Positions 45,068 through 56,400 of a DNA stretch of 64,000 nt are shown one piece after another. A program made the translations under genes and the position numbers. Positions within the stretch are counted from its first letter, which is position 1; every line of letters starts with the position of its first letter. Origin of the DNA: Megalonaias nervosa (Eukaryota > Mollusca > Bivalvia > Unionida > Unionidae); contig JAECUM010016672.1 in the NCBI GenBank assembly GCA_016617855.1, positions 1-64,000 of the forward strand. Reading direction: 5' to 3'. The notes under the pieces are model-generated. The model searched no databases. It saw only the letters and a list, made by a program, of their open reading frames with translations, and had not been told where the DNA came from.

Positions 45068-45967
45068 TTAGATTGGTTCCTCTCCAGCATGTATTCTCAG
45101 ATGCATCTTCAGCTGTACATTCTGAATAAACGTTTTATCACAAACTTCACATTTGAATGGTTTCTCTCCAGTATGTATCCTCAGATGATCCTTTAGAACT
45201 GCATTCCGACAAAACATTTTATCACAAACTTTGCATTTAAATGGCTTGGTATGTGTGCACAGATGCTCTTGTAGTCTTCCATTGTGACTAAACATTTTAT
45301 CACAAAAGTTACACTTTAATGGTTTCTCTCCAGTATGTGTCATCATGTGCCTCTTCAAATTACGGCTACACGTAAGTACTTTATCACAAACTCCACACTT
45401 GAATGGTTTCTCGCCAGTATGTATCCTCAGATGATTATTTAGAGTAACACTCCGACTAAACATTTTATCACAAATGTCACATTTGAATGGCTTTTTTCCG
45501 GCATGTGTCACCATATGGCTCCTCAAATTAGAGAGAAAACTAAATACTTTATCGCAAACTTCACATTTGATTGGTTTCTCCCCGGTATGTATCCTTATGT
45601 GCTGCTTCAAATACGAATTCTGACTAAACACGTTATCGCAAACTTCACATTTGAATGGTTTCTCTCCAATATGTGTCCTCATATGCTGCTTTAGACATCC
45701 ATTGCGACTAAACATTTTATCACAAACGTTACACTTGAATGGTTTCTCTCCAGTATGTGTCATCATGTGTCTTTTCAAACTACAGCTACGCGTAAATATT
45801 TTATCACAAACTGCACACCTGAGCAGTTTCTCTCCAGTATGTATCCTCACGTGCTGATTCAAATATGAATTCCGACTAAACATTTTATCGCAAACTCCAC
45901 ATCTGAATGATTTCTCTCCAGTATGTGTGTTCATGTTTCTTTTCAAATCACCATTCAGTGCAAGCAT
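45068..45967 (-). CDS. C2H2 zinc-finger protein, ten tandem fingers (probable last exon)
   Basis: An open frame of 299 codons with ten complete C2H2 fingers joined by HTGEKPFKC-type linkers (finger cores begin CGVC, CAVC, CNVC, CEVC, CEVC, CDIC, CGVC, CNFC, CKVC, CEVC). The protein would bind DNA in the nucleus. The linker before finger 9 is shortened to HTKP. The first residues, MLALNGDLKRNMNTH, are the helix half of another finger whose cysteine pair is not encoded upstream. The sequence just before (TTTCATTTTGATGTCAG) could be a 3' splice site, so the frame may be the last exon of a longer gene. No effector domain is visible. After EEPI the frame stops at 45068-45070 and decayed finger sequence continues. 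The left duplicate is a pseudogene. Confidence 0.85.
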   Translation of the reverse strand: MLALNGDLKRNMNTHTGEKSFRCGVCDKMFSRNSYLNQHVRIHTGEKLLRCAVCDKIFTRSCSLKRHMMTHTGEKPFKCNVCDKMFSRNGCLKQHMRTHIGEKPFKCEVCDNVFSQNSYLKQHIRIHTGEKPIKCEVCDKVFSFLSNLRSHMVTHAGKKPFKCDICDKMFSRSVTLNNHLRIHTGEKPFKCGVCDKVLTCSRNLKRHMMTHTGEKPLKCNFCDKMFSHNGRLQEHLCTHTKPFKCKVCDKMFCRNAVLKDHLRIHTGEKPFKCEVCDKTFIQNVQLKMHLRIHAGEEPI

Positions 45968-46110
45968 TTTCTGACATCAAAATGAAATTTAATCTCCAAT
46001 ATGTACTCGAATGGACATATGCTATTACACAAAGAAATGTCTCAAAGCTTGAGCATGCGCATTGACAAGTTCCGACTTCAATGGCCGCTGGTTCAGGATC
46101 ACAACTGACC

Positions 46111-47200
46111 TCTACGACAAATTAAGGGGGCAGGGGCCAGTTTTAATGTACAAATTTAATGCCGCAATCAGTGACCTAGTATAAAAAATCATAAAAAATC
46201 GAATACACAAGTGATGTCAAAAAGGTCCATATTTTGGGATACCTATATTAAAACAAAGCATAAGAATATTATCCACTTGACCAGAGAAGTCATAGGCAGT
46301 TCATAGCAGAAAAAGTGTATGTACCCCAACCCCAAATTTATACCTGCAATTTTCATGTCCGAAGGTCATTTTTGACACCATGTGATGCTCACAGTGCAAA
46401 CACAAGTCCTTTTCCTAAATGACAATTCTGCAAAACACTGTGTACTAAACAGGCTGATGCAAGTGAAAAAAGTTGTCATCCAAGCCGTTTTTGAAATATT
46501 CTACTTGCCCCAAACCCATGTGTTTACTGTTATGGGAGGCTAGCTCTTCTTCCTAGCCGACTATTGGTATTTCACTATCAAGATACTGCAGAGTAACTAT
46601 GGAAAGTGTACATGCCTGACATCAATTTCAAGAACAACACAAACCCGAAACACCTAGTTCACAAATATATCCATATCTTTAATTCATAAACAATAATAGC
46701 TGAAAAAGTCACACCATAGTCTTAAGTTAAGAAATTTGCCAGGGGCCAATTTACGAAACTGGACCCTACCAACAAAAGCCCAAAGTCAAAACGGACTAGC
46801 GTTTGGAAAGGTCTGGTGTAGCATTAAATTTTGACCCTCGTTGAATTCTGACCTGGTCGGGTCATTCTTCAACGGCAGTGATAAAAAATTTCACGCTGAA
46901 ATCTGACCCTTTTATGAACTGTCCTGTTAAATAACGACCCAGGTGTAGTATTAAATTTTGACTCTCATTGAATTCTGACCCTGTTCAGGTCATTTTTCAA
47001 AGGCTGTGATCGCATCAAAATCAGTACTGAAGAAGAAAGTGAATGCGAAATTCAGTCCTTCAAAAGTACCTTTGAATTTATCCGCTCTCATTCTCAAGCT
47101 CATTCTCAAGTGGGTGTCGTTTGATATAACACAGACTAGGTAGATCGATGTTTATTGTGTCGAAACACCCAATGGATAGTTCCGACATCGAACGATAAGC
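46111..47200. other. non-coding; GTGTAGTATTAAATTTTGAC repeat
   Basis: Two diverged copies of a unit beginning GGTGTAGYATTAAATTTTGA followed by GTTGAATTCTGACC and GGTC words lie at 46812-46935 and 46942-47005. The same words occur in reverse complement at 61575-61735. No gene is recognised from 46111 to 46800. Confidence 0.6.
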
Positions 47201-47219
47201 TCCGCCCACTTAGATACTG

Positions 47220-47552
47220 TTGCTGTTGTTCATAAGCTATCGTGAAAATGGCGGATTCGATAGCATCAGCTACAGTTCAACGGACAATATTCTCGACAAT
47301 GTTTCTGACACTTTCCACCCTGATTGCAAGATTCTTTCAGATCGTGCGTTAAAGAAAGACTTGAACTACTACATACATGTATATATTCATGAACTTAGGA
47401 TTTTTGATGGCGAAAATCAGGTCAAAGTTGCAGTACCTTGCTTGCGATTTATGAAGAAGAACGAACAGCATGACAAACTTAAAGACATTTTGCTAGAAGA
47501 GGACAAAATAACAAAATCTTTCTGTTCTTGCAAAGTTATGCATACTTATTAA
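47220..47552 (+). CDS. possible exon of a SWIM-type zinc-finger protein
   Basis: A 110-codon open frame. RALKKDLNYYIHVYIHELRI, VKVAVPCLRFMKKNEQHDKL and DKITKSFCSCK read as the segment before and into a SWIM zinc finger, whose form is C-x-C-x(n)-C-x-H; only the first C-x-C is present. Similar stretches (A-x-C-x-x-S-M-K-K-N-E) occur in mollusc SWIM/YqaJ-associated proteins as I remember them. The frame ends soon after FCSCK, where TGCAAAGTTATG could contain a donor splice site. The next exon was not found. The start is uncertain because the exon may be internal. Confidence 0.4.
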   Translation: MLLFISYRENGGFDSISYSSTDNILDNVSDTFHPDCKILSDRALKKDLNYYIHVYIHELRIFDGENQVKVAVPCLRFMKKNEQHDKLKDILLEEDKITKSFCSCKVMHTY

Positions 47553-47559
47553 TTATCAA

Positions 47560-48640
47560 AATTTCTAGTATGGTTACATTTAAAAAAAATTAAAATAAAA
47601 CTTTCATTATGTGTTTGCACCCGTTAAATTTATATCGTACATGTATAATGTCATATAGAAATAAAACAGGTACATTTTAAATCTAGAATTTACAATTATG
47701 TTTAGGAAAACAAGTATTAAAATTACAATAAATAAATAAACAATTTATACAAAGTTTCCTGTGTGACTGAAGGGAATATTTTACGTTCTTTACTCCTCGT
47801 GAACGTGTATCATCAGTTGGACAGATCAAACATTTTGTAAGGGTACCATTGATAAGCCAGTAAATTTAAATAGTATCAGATCCATTTAAAACGATCATTT
47901 GTTCATAATCTCTTAATAAAGAAGCAAATAATAATGTCACATCGAAATAAGCCACAACAGGCACGTGGACAGGGGATATATTTGCATCCGCTTTTACCTT
48001 TGTTAGCCAATTAGTGTGACTCGTTTCATCTTTCTTCATTGATGTCGTAACATTTTGCAGGTGTTATAAAATCGGTAAATTGCAAGAGATCAGTTTTATT
48101 CGAGTCAGCATGACAAACATTTAAATAAATTTCAGGACATAACTTGCTGTTTTTTAAAGTCTCAAGCCTAATAAAGACATATGAAATATTTTATTACAGT
48201 TCACCTCTTCAAAAAGTTAAAATATTTGTTAAAAACCTTCCATTATAAAAATCGTAGTCAAAATAATTTAATTTAACATTTTAAAATAATTGATGTCAAA
48301 ATCCGATTTTTAAATTATAGGGTGGTGTTTTGTCAAGTTGACATCAGTTATAATGCTCAATTTTGAAAATTTTAATAAAATGAGCACTGTAGAAGCATGA
48401 TGCAGGACTTCAGTATTTTAATTTATTTATTTATTTAAACCAAGGTAACAATAAGACAAATCTTAAATCGTATTCACACATTTTCTATACTGTATGAAAA
48501 TTATTACTCAAATATTATATACAATTCGAACATAAGCAACGAGCATAACATTGTATTCAACATTTTCACATGCACAACAAATAAAATCATTATTTAAAAA
48601 CAGTTTTGTGTATTTATATATTGTAATGTGGGTATAGATA
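47560..48640. other. AT-rich non-coding stretch
   Basis: No reading frame, repeat or RNA signature recognised. Confidence 0.4.
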
Positions 48641-48645
48641 ACATA

Positions 48646-48903
48646 TCACTTCCAAAGCAGACATTTTTCCATGCTGGTGTATAGTTTGGGAACATTGTTT
48701 TCAAAAAATGTCCTCTTGAATTCGTTTCTAATAATGACAATCTGCATCGCATGTGCCCCGAAGCACAACGGCGAACCATTTTTCTGATAAATTTTCAGTG
48801 ACTTTCTGTGTAATCTTTCAAATTCATCTGCACTGTAATAAGAAAGGAACCGTGCGTGGTCAATGTTTGTGAGGAAATGTTGAGGAAATGTTGCGGATAG
48901 CAA
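48646..48903 (-). CDS. hypothetical 85-residue frame, possible exon
   Basis: Open from ATG 48903 with protein-like composition, including DHARFLSYYSADEFERLHRK and NEFKRTFFENNVPKLYTSME. No domain recognised. An alternative minus frame overlaps it. It could be an exon or a chance frame. Confidence 0.25.
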   Translation of the reverse strand: MLSATFPQHFLTNIDHARFLSYYSADEFERLHRKSLKIYQKNGSPLCFGAHAMQIVIIRNEFKRTFFENNVPKLYTSMEKCLLWK

Positions 48904-48909
48904 CGCGTA

Positions 48910-49555
48910 ATTAAGCAGTGAAATCGATGCCTATTTTTGATTGGTCAATGTGCCCAGTTTGATTGACATGTCAGTACTATCCATTGCATTGTTTGGATTT
49001 TGTAAATGAAAGAGGAAAAGACCAGTTTCTACAGACGCATGTTTATTCCACAGCATAAGTACTATAACTGACACTTTGTCAGGCCTACATCTAGCACCCC
49101 ATATTTCTGTCCTATCTCGGATCTCTAAGCTGCGGATTCAGCAGTGGGATAACTATATTACCATATAGCACTGCTTCTAGAACTATAATTCCCTACTTTT
49201 ATGTCAGACTTAAACTTTATGTATTTAAATTGAAAGTCAGTTTGCTATATTTCGAACTAATCCTAATAATAATAAAACATTTTCTAACAACAGAAATTCA
49301 GATAGCAGAAATTCATGAGTATGATCAATTTGCGTCTTAATTTTCTGATACAGTACAAAATGGTTAACGTACAACTGGGTAAAGTAGGTTTAAAGTTCTC
49401 ACGGTCACGTCCTAAAAATATTCTGGGTTTTTACTGATGGTAAAGTTCAGCTTGACGAGATACACATGTCATTGTTATTAACTCTCCAGATCTACAGAAC
49501 AGTTTATAGCTTCAACATACTAGACTATTTATAAGCAAAGCATTATAGGTATAAA
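48910..49555. other. no gene seen
   Basis: AT-rich sequence without recognisable features. Confidence 0.4.
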
Positions 49556-49559
49556 GGTA

Positions 49560-50030
49560 CCAATTGCGCAAGTCCAGGTGGGTGGAGCTTGAGGTGTAGG
49601 GAACGTTGTATTCAGAAATAAACAACAACACTAGCTGTGATTGGTGCATTATGTAAGAGTTGTACTTCTGTTAGGCTTAGAAAAAAGGTTGAGCCTCTTG
49701 GCAACATGTGAGATTATGTTAATTCCTATCTAGATGATATTTTGTATTTTTTATGATTTTTTTGAAAATGTGGTACACACGACTGAAAATGTGTCTGTTG
49801 TGACTAGATAACTCATACCCCTGTCTAGTTCCGGCAGAGTTATCTCTCTTAAATGCAGTGGAGTACCTGGTTCTGTCATTGTCAAATTAACAATCTAACA
49901 CTGCTCTCTAGAAAAGTGTGTGACATGCACCCCCAATTAGGATAGAAAATATATTTATTTCCCCAAACATTAGCATTAAGGTCTATGGAAAAACAATTGG
50001 TACCGTGATACCTATAGCTACACAACGCAT
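49560..50030 (-). mobile_element. LTR-like segment downstream of Gypsy pol (copy 1)
   Basis: Homologous throughout to 60290-60745 (shared GGTATCACGGTACCAA, TTTCCATAGACCT, GCACCAATCA and GTTGTTTATTTCTGAA on the minus strand). In both places it lies directly after Gypsy pol sequence on the minus strand, as a 3' LTR would. Exact ends are not defined. Confidence 0.5.
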
Positions 50031-50056
50031 GTGGTAAAGCTTCTAAAAGTTTTGCA

Positions 50057-51240
50057 TCATTGTGCACACACATAATCCTTCAGGTAGACTGGTGGTTTTC
50101 TGACTCGTGATGATCTTCTTAATGTTAAGTCTGATGGTATATATGTGTCACATCCATCTCGACCTTTCTTCATATCTATTGCATCATACGTCTGGTCGTC
50201 CGAAGGTGGAATATGGGGTGAATTCTTTACTGTCTTGAAGAATGACGAATTTCTAGTGATCTGATGGTCTTCTCTTCTCGCTGTTATCATTGGTTATGTT
50301 TTGTTGATGATTTCATACGGTTTGGGTTTGAATGGAGTTAACAACTTGTCTCGCTTTTATGCTTTACTAGAAAACTGTGTCCAAATTCGAAATCTAACTT
50401 CGCTTTTAAAGTTTGATCTGCATCGCTCTTTATCTTTTCCTTTGTCTCAGTATCGGTTTTCATGGTTTTGTTGTAGTCTGATTTGATTTGTATACTTAGG
50501 CATTTAGTTCTCGCTTTTCGTCCAAGCAGCATCTCGGCAGAAGATTTGTTGGTTGTTGCATGAGGTTTGGCTCTGTAATTCCGTAAAAAGTTGTACATTT
50601 CTTGTTTCCAACTTTTATGTTCTGCATTAGCTGCTTTAGTTGCTTTTCCAGTTGTTCTCATAAACCTTTCTGCTTCGTCGTTAGCTTGAGGCCATAAAGG
50701 TGAGATGTTCCTATGCTAAAATCCCATGTATTCTGCAAACTTTGTAAACTCTTGAATGGAGGTCCATTATCCGTTTTTACAACTTCTAGTATTCCGAACA
50801 TTGAAAATATCTTGTCAAGTTGCGAGATGACAGTTTTTACCGATGTTGAGTTATAGTTTCAACGACTGTATACCTTGAGAAGTCATCAACAAGTACCATT
50901 AGGTAGACTACTGATGAAAGAGGGCCACTGAAATCCAAGCTAATTTGACACCAGGCTTGACTGGTATAACTGTAATTTTTAGCGGCTCCGCAAATTTCCT
51001 TTGGCGTTGATGTAAGGCATGGTATACAACTTTGACTTTTATCCTCTATTTATTTGTCAATGCTAGAAAACCATATTTTCTCACGAAGTTGTTTTGTCTT
51101 GACTATGCCTTGATGGCCTTCATGTGCTTGTGCTATCACTGTGTTGTAACCCTTTCGGTGTTACTAATTTCCTGTCACACAGTAGGACAACACTATCTGT
51201 AACTGGAACGATCGTGAGCTCATGTAGGAGTCTTGAAAAT
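50057..51240 (-). pseudogene. Gypsy integrase (K02A2.6-type), decayed
   Basis: Read on the minus strand in several frames. The zinc-binding domain is near 51130-50960 (HEGHQGIVKTKQLREKIWFS, then CIPC). The catalytic core is near 50930-50640 with LDFSGPL, VKTDNGPPF and ANDEAERFMRT, giving the D, D, E residues. A long C-terminal frame has NKSSAEMLLGRKARTKCLSI and a final RRSSRVRKPPVYLKDYV, the usual Gypsy pol terminus. Stops and frameshifts break the core. The element segment continues upstream past a SINE at 51256-51419. Confidence 0.75.
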
Positions 51241-51255
51241 GTTTCCAAGGTTTTG

Positions 51256-51419
51256 TTGTTGTTGTTGTTGTCGTGGGGCTTAACGCCATTTTTCAGCACA
51301 CGATAGGCTATACATGGCGGCCAGTATTAATGGTGGAGGAAGAAACCGGGAAATCCGCGGAAAGAACCACCGACCCACGAGAAGCTACTGGCAAGCTTTC
51401 TCACATATCCACATTCGCC
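51256..51419 (-). mobile_element. family-2 SINE, head-truncated, inserted in Gypsy pol
   Basis: A GTT-type tail and family-2 body ending at CACATTCGCC; the tRNA head is absent. Perfect 12-bp target duplication TCCAAGGTTTTG at 51244-51255 and 51420-51431. Confidence 0.9.
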
Positions 51420-51431
51420 TCCAAGGTTTTG

Positions 51432-51575
51432 TGTTGTTTGTATGAATGTTTCCAATCTACAGAATGTATCGATTCGATAACATGCTGAAGGTCCTGGTCG
51501 ACTAAAGCAGCCATCTTAATCTCTTCAATTGTCATAGATTTGGGTACAGGTATAACGGTAACAATTATACAACCC
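51432..51575 (-). pseudogene. Gypsy pol, RNase H-integrase linker fragment
   Basis: The minus-strand frame gives VTVIPVPKSMTIEEIKMAAL and HVIESIHSVDW, the stretch between RNase H and the integrase zinc domain in K02A2.6-type Gypsy pol. Similarity ends abruptly at about 51575, where sequence of another kind begins. Confidence 0.6.
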
Positions 51576-52540
51576 CAAGTGAGTAGTATGGTAGAGTGGG
51601 GCTTCAGGACCACTTTTTCCTGAGGGGTGAATCCAGAGCATAAAATGGGGTGGTTATGGACCACGTTTTAAGAAGTGGTCACTTTAATGCACAGAAAGGT
51701 GTTTTATATGGATGTAGCCATACGCAGCTAAAATGGGATAGTTCTGGACCACTTTTTTTAAGTGGTGTGTTTAAGCGGATGGATTGTTCTGGGCCATGGG
51801 ATTAAATGTATAATAAAGGAGAGTTTTGGCTCAGTATGGGTGAAAATGTATTAAAGGTTACAGTGTAGTATAAATGATGCATGTTCGAGAGACGTCATTA
51901 TCTTATCTGCGATTGTGGAGAGAATTATGGTCATACACACCATGTGTCACAGAGTCGTCACCGCTGTCCACAGCAGGGTTGACTGCGACAGTGAAGGATG
52001 ACTATGAAACGTTTTAATGAGGCTGTGACGTTTGTAAATCATGATTTTAGTAATATGCCTTAGATGATATTTCGTGAGGTGGACATAGGCGAGTATGAGG
52101 AAAATTAGTGGAGGAGACGATGTCACAGTCATCAGAGACCAGTGCAGGGATATAAGCAGCAGTACCATATCCAGAATTAGTTATAACAATTTAATCTATG
52201 AGCATCACAGCGAGGTCAGTATTGTCAGTTGCTTAACCTGGTGACGAGAGCTTCGCGTCCAGGTCGTCAGAAATTTATCAAATTTGATATCTGTTTAAGC
52301 GTATTTTTGAGGTGGCGGGACTTCCAGAGCATGCAGAGAAGTGTCAACTAGTCTCTGGTAAAAAAAAGTGTCAGCAGCTTACGATAAAATTATATCGGAG
52401 GCATTATCGCCTCATGCGCTCAGTCCCTCAAAGATGTCAATGCCGCCGTCGGAATCCACAAGTTAAATGTGTCAGGATAACCCAACCATTTGACGAGAGA
52501 TTGTTTTTACCTTTGGTTGAAAGGACGTTTCGATCCTGAA
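51576..52540. other. possible Polinton terminal region
   Basis: It begins AGTAGTATGGTAGAGTGGGG, with repeated GGACCACTTTT/TTAAGTGGT words to about 51800. Polinton termini typically start with AG and contain such sub-repeats, and the integrase lies next to it, but the matching right end was not found. No coding sequence is recognised. A minus frame at 51947-52168 is not convincing. Confidence 0.3.
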
Positions 52541-52544
52541 CACG

Positions 52545-53395
52545 TTTTGGTTGGTTTTCTATAATTCTTGCTCATAAAAAGAACCTTCCATGGGTTCTTC
52601 TGAGGCATCTTTGAACGTATACGTGACCGGCATTGTTGTCTTGACTGTATCCACCACAAAGAATTCCTTGGTCCATTTGGGTGTGTATCCTTTCTTGGAT
52701 CTGCTTTATATGTCTGCTGATTCTAACGTGGTCACCTCCCATAAATCTATGTCCAAAACATATGGTGTCTGTGACCTCCTGTTTTCAGTCATGGTCACCC
52801 TGTGTGGTTACTGATGAAGCTTCTGTTGGAGACATTTTAATACTTCGATGCCATGCTTGATTATACTGGTCAACAATCTCTGGAAAAAAATCTAAGTATA
52901 TGTTGGTGTCATCGCTGGTGAATCTTTTCCACATGAGTTTCCTTTAGTCCTGTTAAATCGTTCAACTACAGCGGCTTTGTCTCGATTTCATGAGCTGTAC
53001 ATGTCGAGGGGTTATTTTTTATGAAGCCAAGATTGATGTGTCTTTGTTGTAAAATTCACTGCCGTGATCGACCCATAATTTGGGGTTTGCAGGGGTACCC
53101 ACAATGCTGTCCAACGCCTCAACGATAGTGTTTCCTTTTCGTTTTTGTGGGGAACCACCCAGGCGTAGTTGCTAAAGACATCGATGACTGTCATGAAATG
53201 ATCGTTCTATTTTCTGTAATAAGTCATGTCGACAAGGTCGGCAGACCATATGTCCTCCACAATCCCAACAATGACTATGCGACGTGGAGAATGGTTGCGG
53301 GCAGGTTTTCGGAGGGAAGACACTGACAGTTTATATAGGCAAAACACTGGTCTGACATTAATATATAGAGGACCATGGCTTTCAAAAGTTGTCAT
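52545..53395 (-). pseudogene. Polinton c-integrase (retroviral-type DDE), decayed
   Basis: The minus strand carries, across frames, KPARNHSPRR, then IWSADLVDMTYYRK (first Asp), FMTVIDVFSNYAWVVP, KLWVDHGSEFYNK (second Asp), KAAVVERFNRTK (Glu), IYLDFFPEIVDQYN and a C-terminal EEPMEGSFYEQEL typical of the integrase barrel. It would insert the element with 6-bp target duplications. The N-terminal YYDP-GF-G region is missing. It is divergent from polymerase B, whose start is 20 bp away. At least three frameshifts are seen. Confidence 0.8.
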
Positions 53396-53414
53396 TTGAC
53401 TTTTTGCGCTTAAG

Positions 53415-56400
53415 ATGAAACGATCGCATCATTTCGTGGAGAAAGGAGAAGAAAGTAAGAGACAGAAACATGATTCATCGCCTCGCACAGTAGTTGAAGT
53501 CTTGCCTCAACTCCTTGCCAGCGATTCTGAAGATGACATGAGTGAGCCAGAATCAAGACCCAGAGAGTCTACACCAAGTCAAAGTCCACCACCACTAAAC
53601 CATGAAAATTACTACCACATTCGAGAGACGGATAAACGCTCCTTTAGAAAATTTAGAACCAAGGCCTTACACATCCACGGTGAAGTTTAAAGATGTCAAG
53701 TCCAACTTACCGCTGAAGAATGTAGAAGAGTTCATCACCGATGTGTGGGATTCTTTGTTAACCACACTGAAACAGCAATGTGAAGCCAAAGATGACGATC
53801 GCTTGAGACTTTCCATTTATCATGACAGTCTGAAGTCACCCGTTTGGATCGAGTTTAGCAGCCCATCCGCATTAACACCTTCCAAAGTCATCCACAAGAT
53901 TCAACACATGCAGCAGTCCAATGACAAGTTTCACATCACCGATGAAAAAGCGACACTGTTCATAATCCAAGTGTCCATTCCCAAAGGGACGGGAAGCACA
54001 AAGGTGTTATTCGTAGACGACCTTCGCAGCATCAAAAAGAGCCTCGTCCGAATTAACAACCCCCAAGACAAAATGTGTTTAGCCCGTCCCATCGTGGTGG
54101 GACGAACGTATGCTGACAAGAACGACACGGCAGAATGGAAAAGAGCCTGGGAGAACATTCGAAAATCGAAACGAGTCAAACAACAAAGAGAAGAAGAACT
54201 CCTGTTACAGCAAGCGCAGATATCCGAAAACACCCTGTGGCATTCCTGAAATGCAAAAATTTCAAGACGTCTTAGCTCCACGCTATACCTTGAAATTGCA
54301 TCCTCAAGAAGTGCGTGGACCTCTGTTGTTTCGAGGCAAAGATTTCAAAGACGGAAAATACATTCACGTCTATCATCACGATGAACATTTCGATGTCATT
54401 ACCAGTATTGCTCCATTCCTGGGATACAGTTATTGCTGTGAGAAATGTGACTATGGCTATAGCAATCGAGAGCAACACAGGCATTGTGGATCGAAATGCT
54501 CAGAATGTTTGGCCTCTGAACCCTGTCTTGACGAAGAACAACAACGGGTGCATTGCTAAGCTTGTCAGCGCACTTTTGTCAGATCTACCTGTTACAAAGA
54601 ACATTTGAAGACTCAAGGTTCACAGTAGAAAAGTGCTTGTCAACTCCTGAAATTGTGCCTTACTTGTGGACACGTCATACGTACCAATAGTGCCAAGGCT
54701 CACGTATGTCAAGGAAAGAAAAGCTGTCACATTTGTCACCAAATCGTGGACTTTGAACACCAATGCTACATTCAAAAATACCATTGCAAACATGAAGAGG
54801 AATAAGATGACCAGAAGAAAGGGAATTTCATCTTTTTCGATTTCGAATGCATGCAAGAGACCGGCATTCACATTTCTAATTTCTGCGTGGCCCATCGAGC
54901 GTGCGAGAATTGCATCCAAGAGCTTATCTTTAGTCATTACCCTCACTGCAACAAGATTCCTGAAGGACGTGAAAAAATGTTTCGGATACCGAACACGCTG
55001 ACCGATTTCGCCCAATGTATCTTAGACCCCATCGACGAGACGTGGAGCCAAAAGGACATCGAGCGTTATGGAGATTACCATCTCCATGACACGGTGATGG
55101 CTCACAATTTCTCGGGATACGATGGACAATTTCTTTTGAAACGTCCTAAAGTGACTTTGAACGGAGCCAATATCATCTCCATGCAAGTGGGACAAGTGCA
55201 GTTTAAAGCTTCGATGCCTTTGAGCCGAATGTCTAAAATGTTTGGAATGACAGGAATGGCCAAACGCTATTTTCCGCACTTTTTCAATACCGAAGCCAGT
55301 CAACACGCCCTTTTACCCCATTTTCTTGATTCTCACTACTACGACCCCGACAACATGAGCACCGAACAACGAGAAGCTTTCAACGCTTGGTACCACACTC
55401 AAGCCTTGGATTCCTTCGACTTTCAGGAAAAAATGTTAAAGTATTGTCGTTCCGACGTGGAGATTTTACGGCGTTACTGTGGAAAGTTTCGAGAATCATT
55501 CAAGGAACAGAGTGGGATCGATCCTTTGAAAGAGGCCTGCACCATTGCCAAAGCGTGTTCCTTAGTGTACCTCCAACGATTCATGGAAAAAAACACCCTG
55601 GTTCTCATCTGCCCTCAGACGACTAACTTTGTCAAACGCCAATACTCGATCAAAGCCCTACGCTGGCTACATTACTTGTGCGACAAGGAAGACAAATGGA
55701 TCCAACACGCCCGAAACAGAGGAGGCGAAAAGACCATTGGAATGTATTCGGTGGATGGCTGGGACTTAGAAAACCACAAGATCGTGTATGAGTTTAACGG
55801 TTGCTTATTTCACTGATGTCCCATCTGTTACCCTCAACGTGGCACTAAAAATCATTTCATACAACGTACCATGGAAGACATGCACTAGACCACCTGTCAA
55901 CGGCGCTTGAAGTTAGAACAGGAAGGATACCAAGTGGTGGAAATGTGGGAACACGAGTACGATCACTGTTTGAAAATCGATCCAGAGTTTAAAGGTAGCG
56001 TGGAAAGTTACAAGCTGGTGGATCCACTGAACCAGCGGGACAGTTTGTTTGGAGGACGGACGAATGCCACCTGTTTGCTGTACCATGTCGACGATGAAAA
56101 GGGAGGAGAAATCAAATACTTGATCGTGTGTTCACTGTATCCTTATGTGTGCAAATACTGTCACTTTCCCGCAGGGCACCCGCGCTTGCTGATGGAAAAC
56201 ATCGACGTGGAAAACTTTCGACAACATGAAGGATTAATCAAGTGCAAAGTCTTGCCTCCCACGGACTTGTACCATCCCGTTTTACCTCACCAGTACCAAC
56301 GAAAACTGATATTTCTCTTGTGTCGTACTTGTGCCAAAACGTGCAACCCAGACCAACCTTGTCAGCACACCCAAGAAGAACGCGCCCTGACGGGAACGTG

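Larger units (their letters stand above)
42165..46110. repeat. segmental duplication, right copy (~3.9 kb)
   Basis: It aligns with 28900-34995 as described there. Relative to the left copy it lacks the ~1.9-kb block and has a deletion that removes the head of the family-1 SINE. Confidence 0.85.

Noticed and set aside
55022..55306. Minus-strand frames across polymerase B
   Set aside because: Shadows of the plus-strand polymerase, which shows collinear family motifs.
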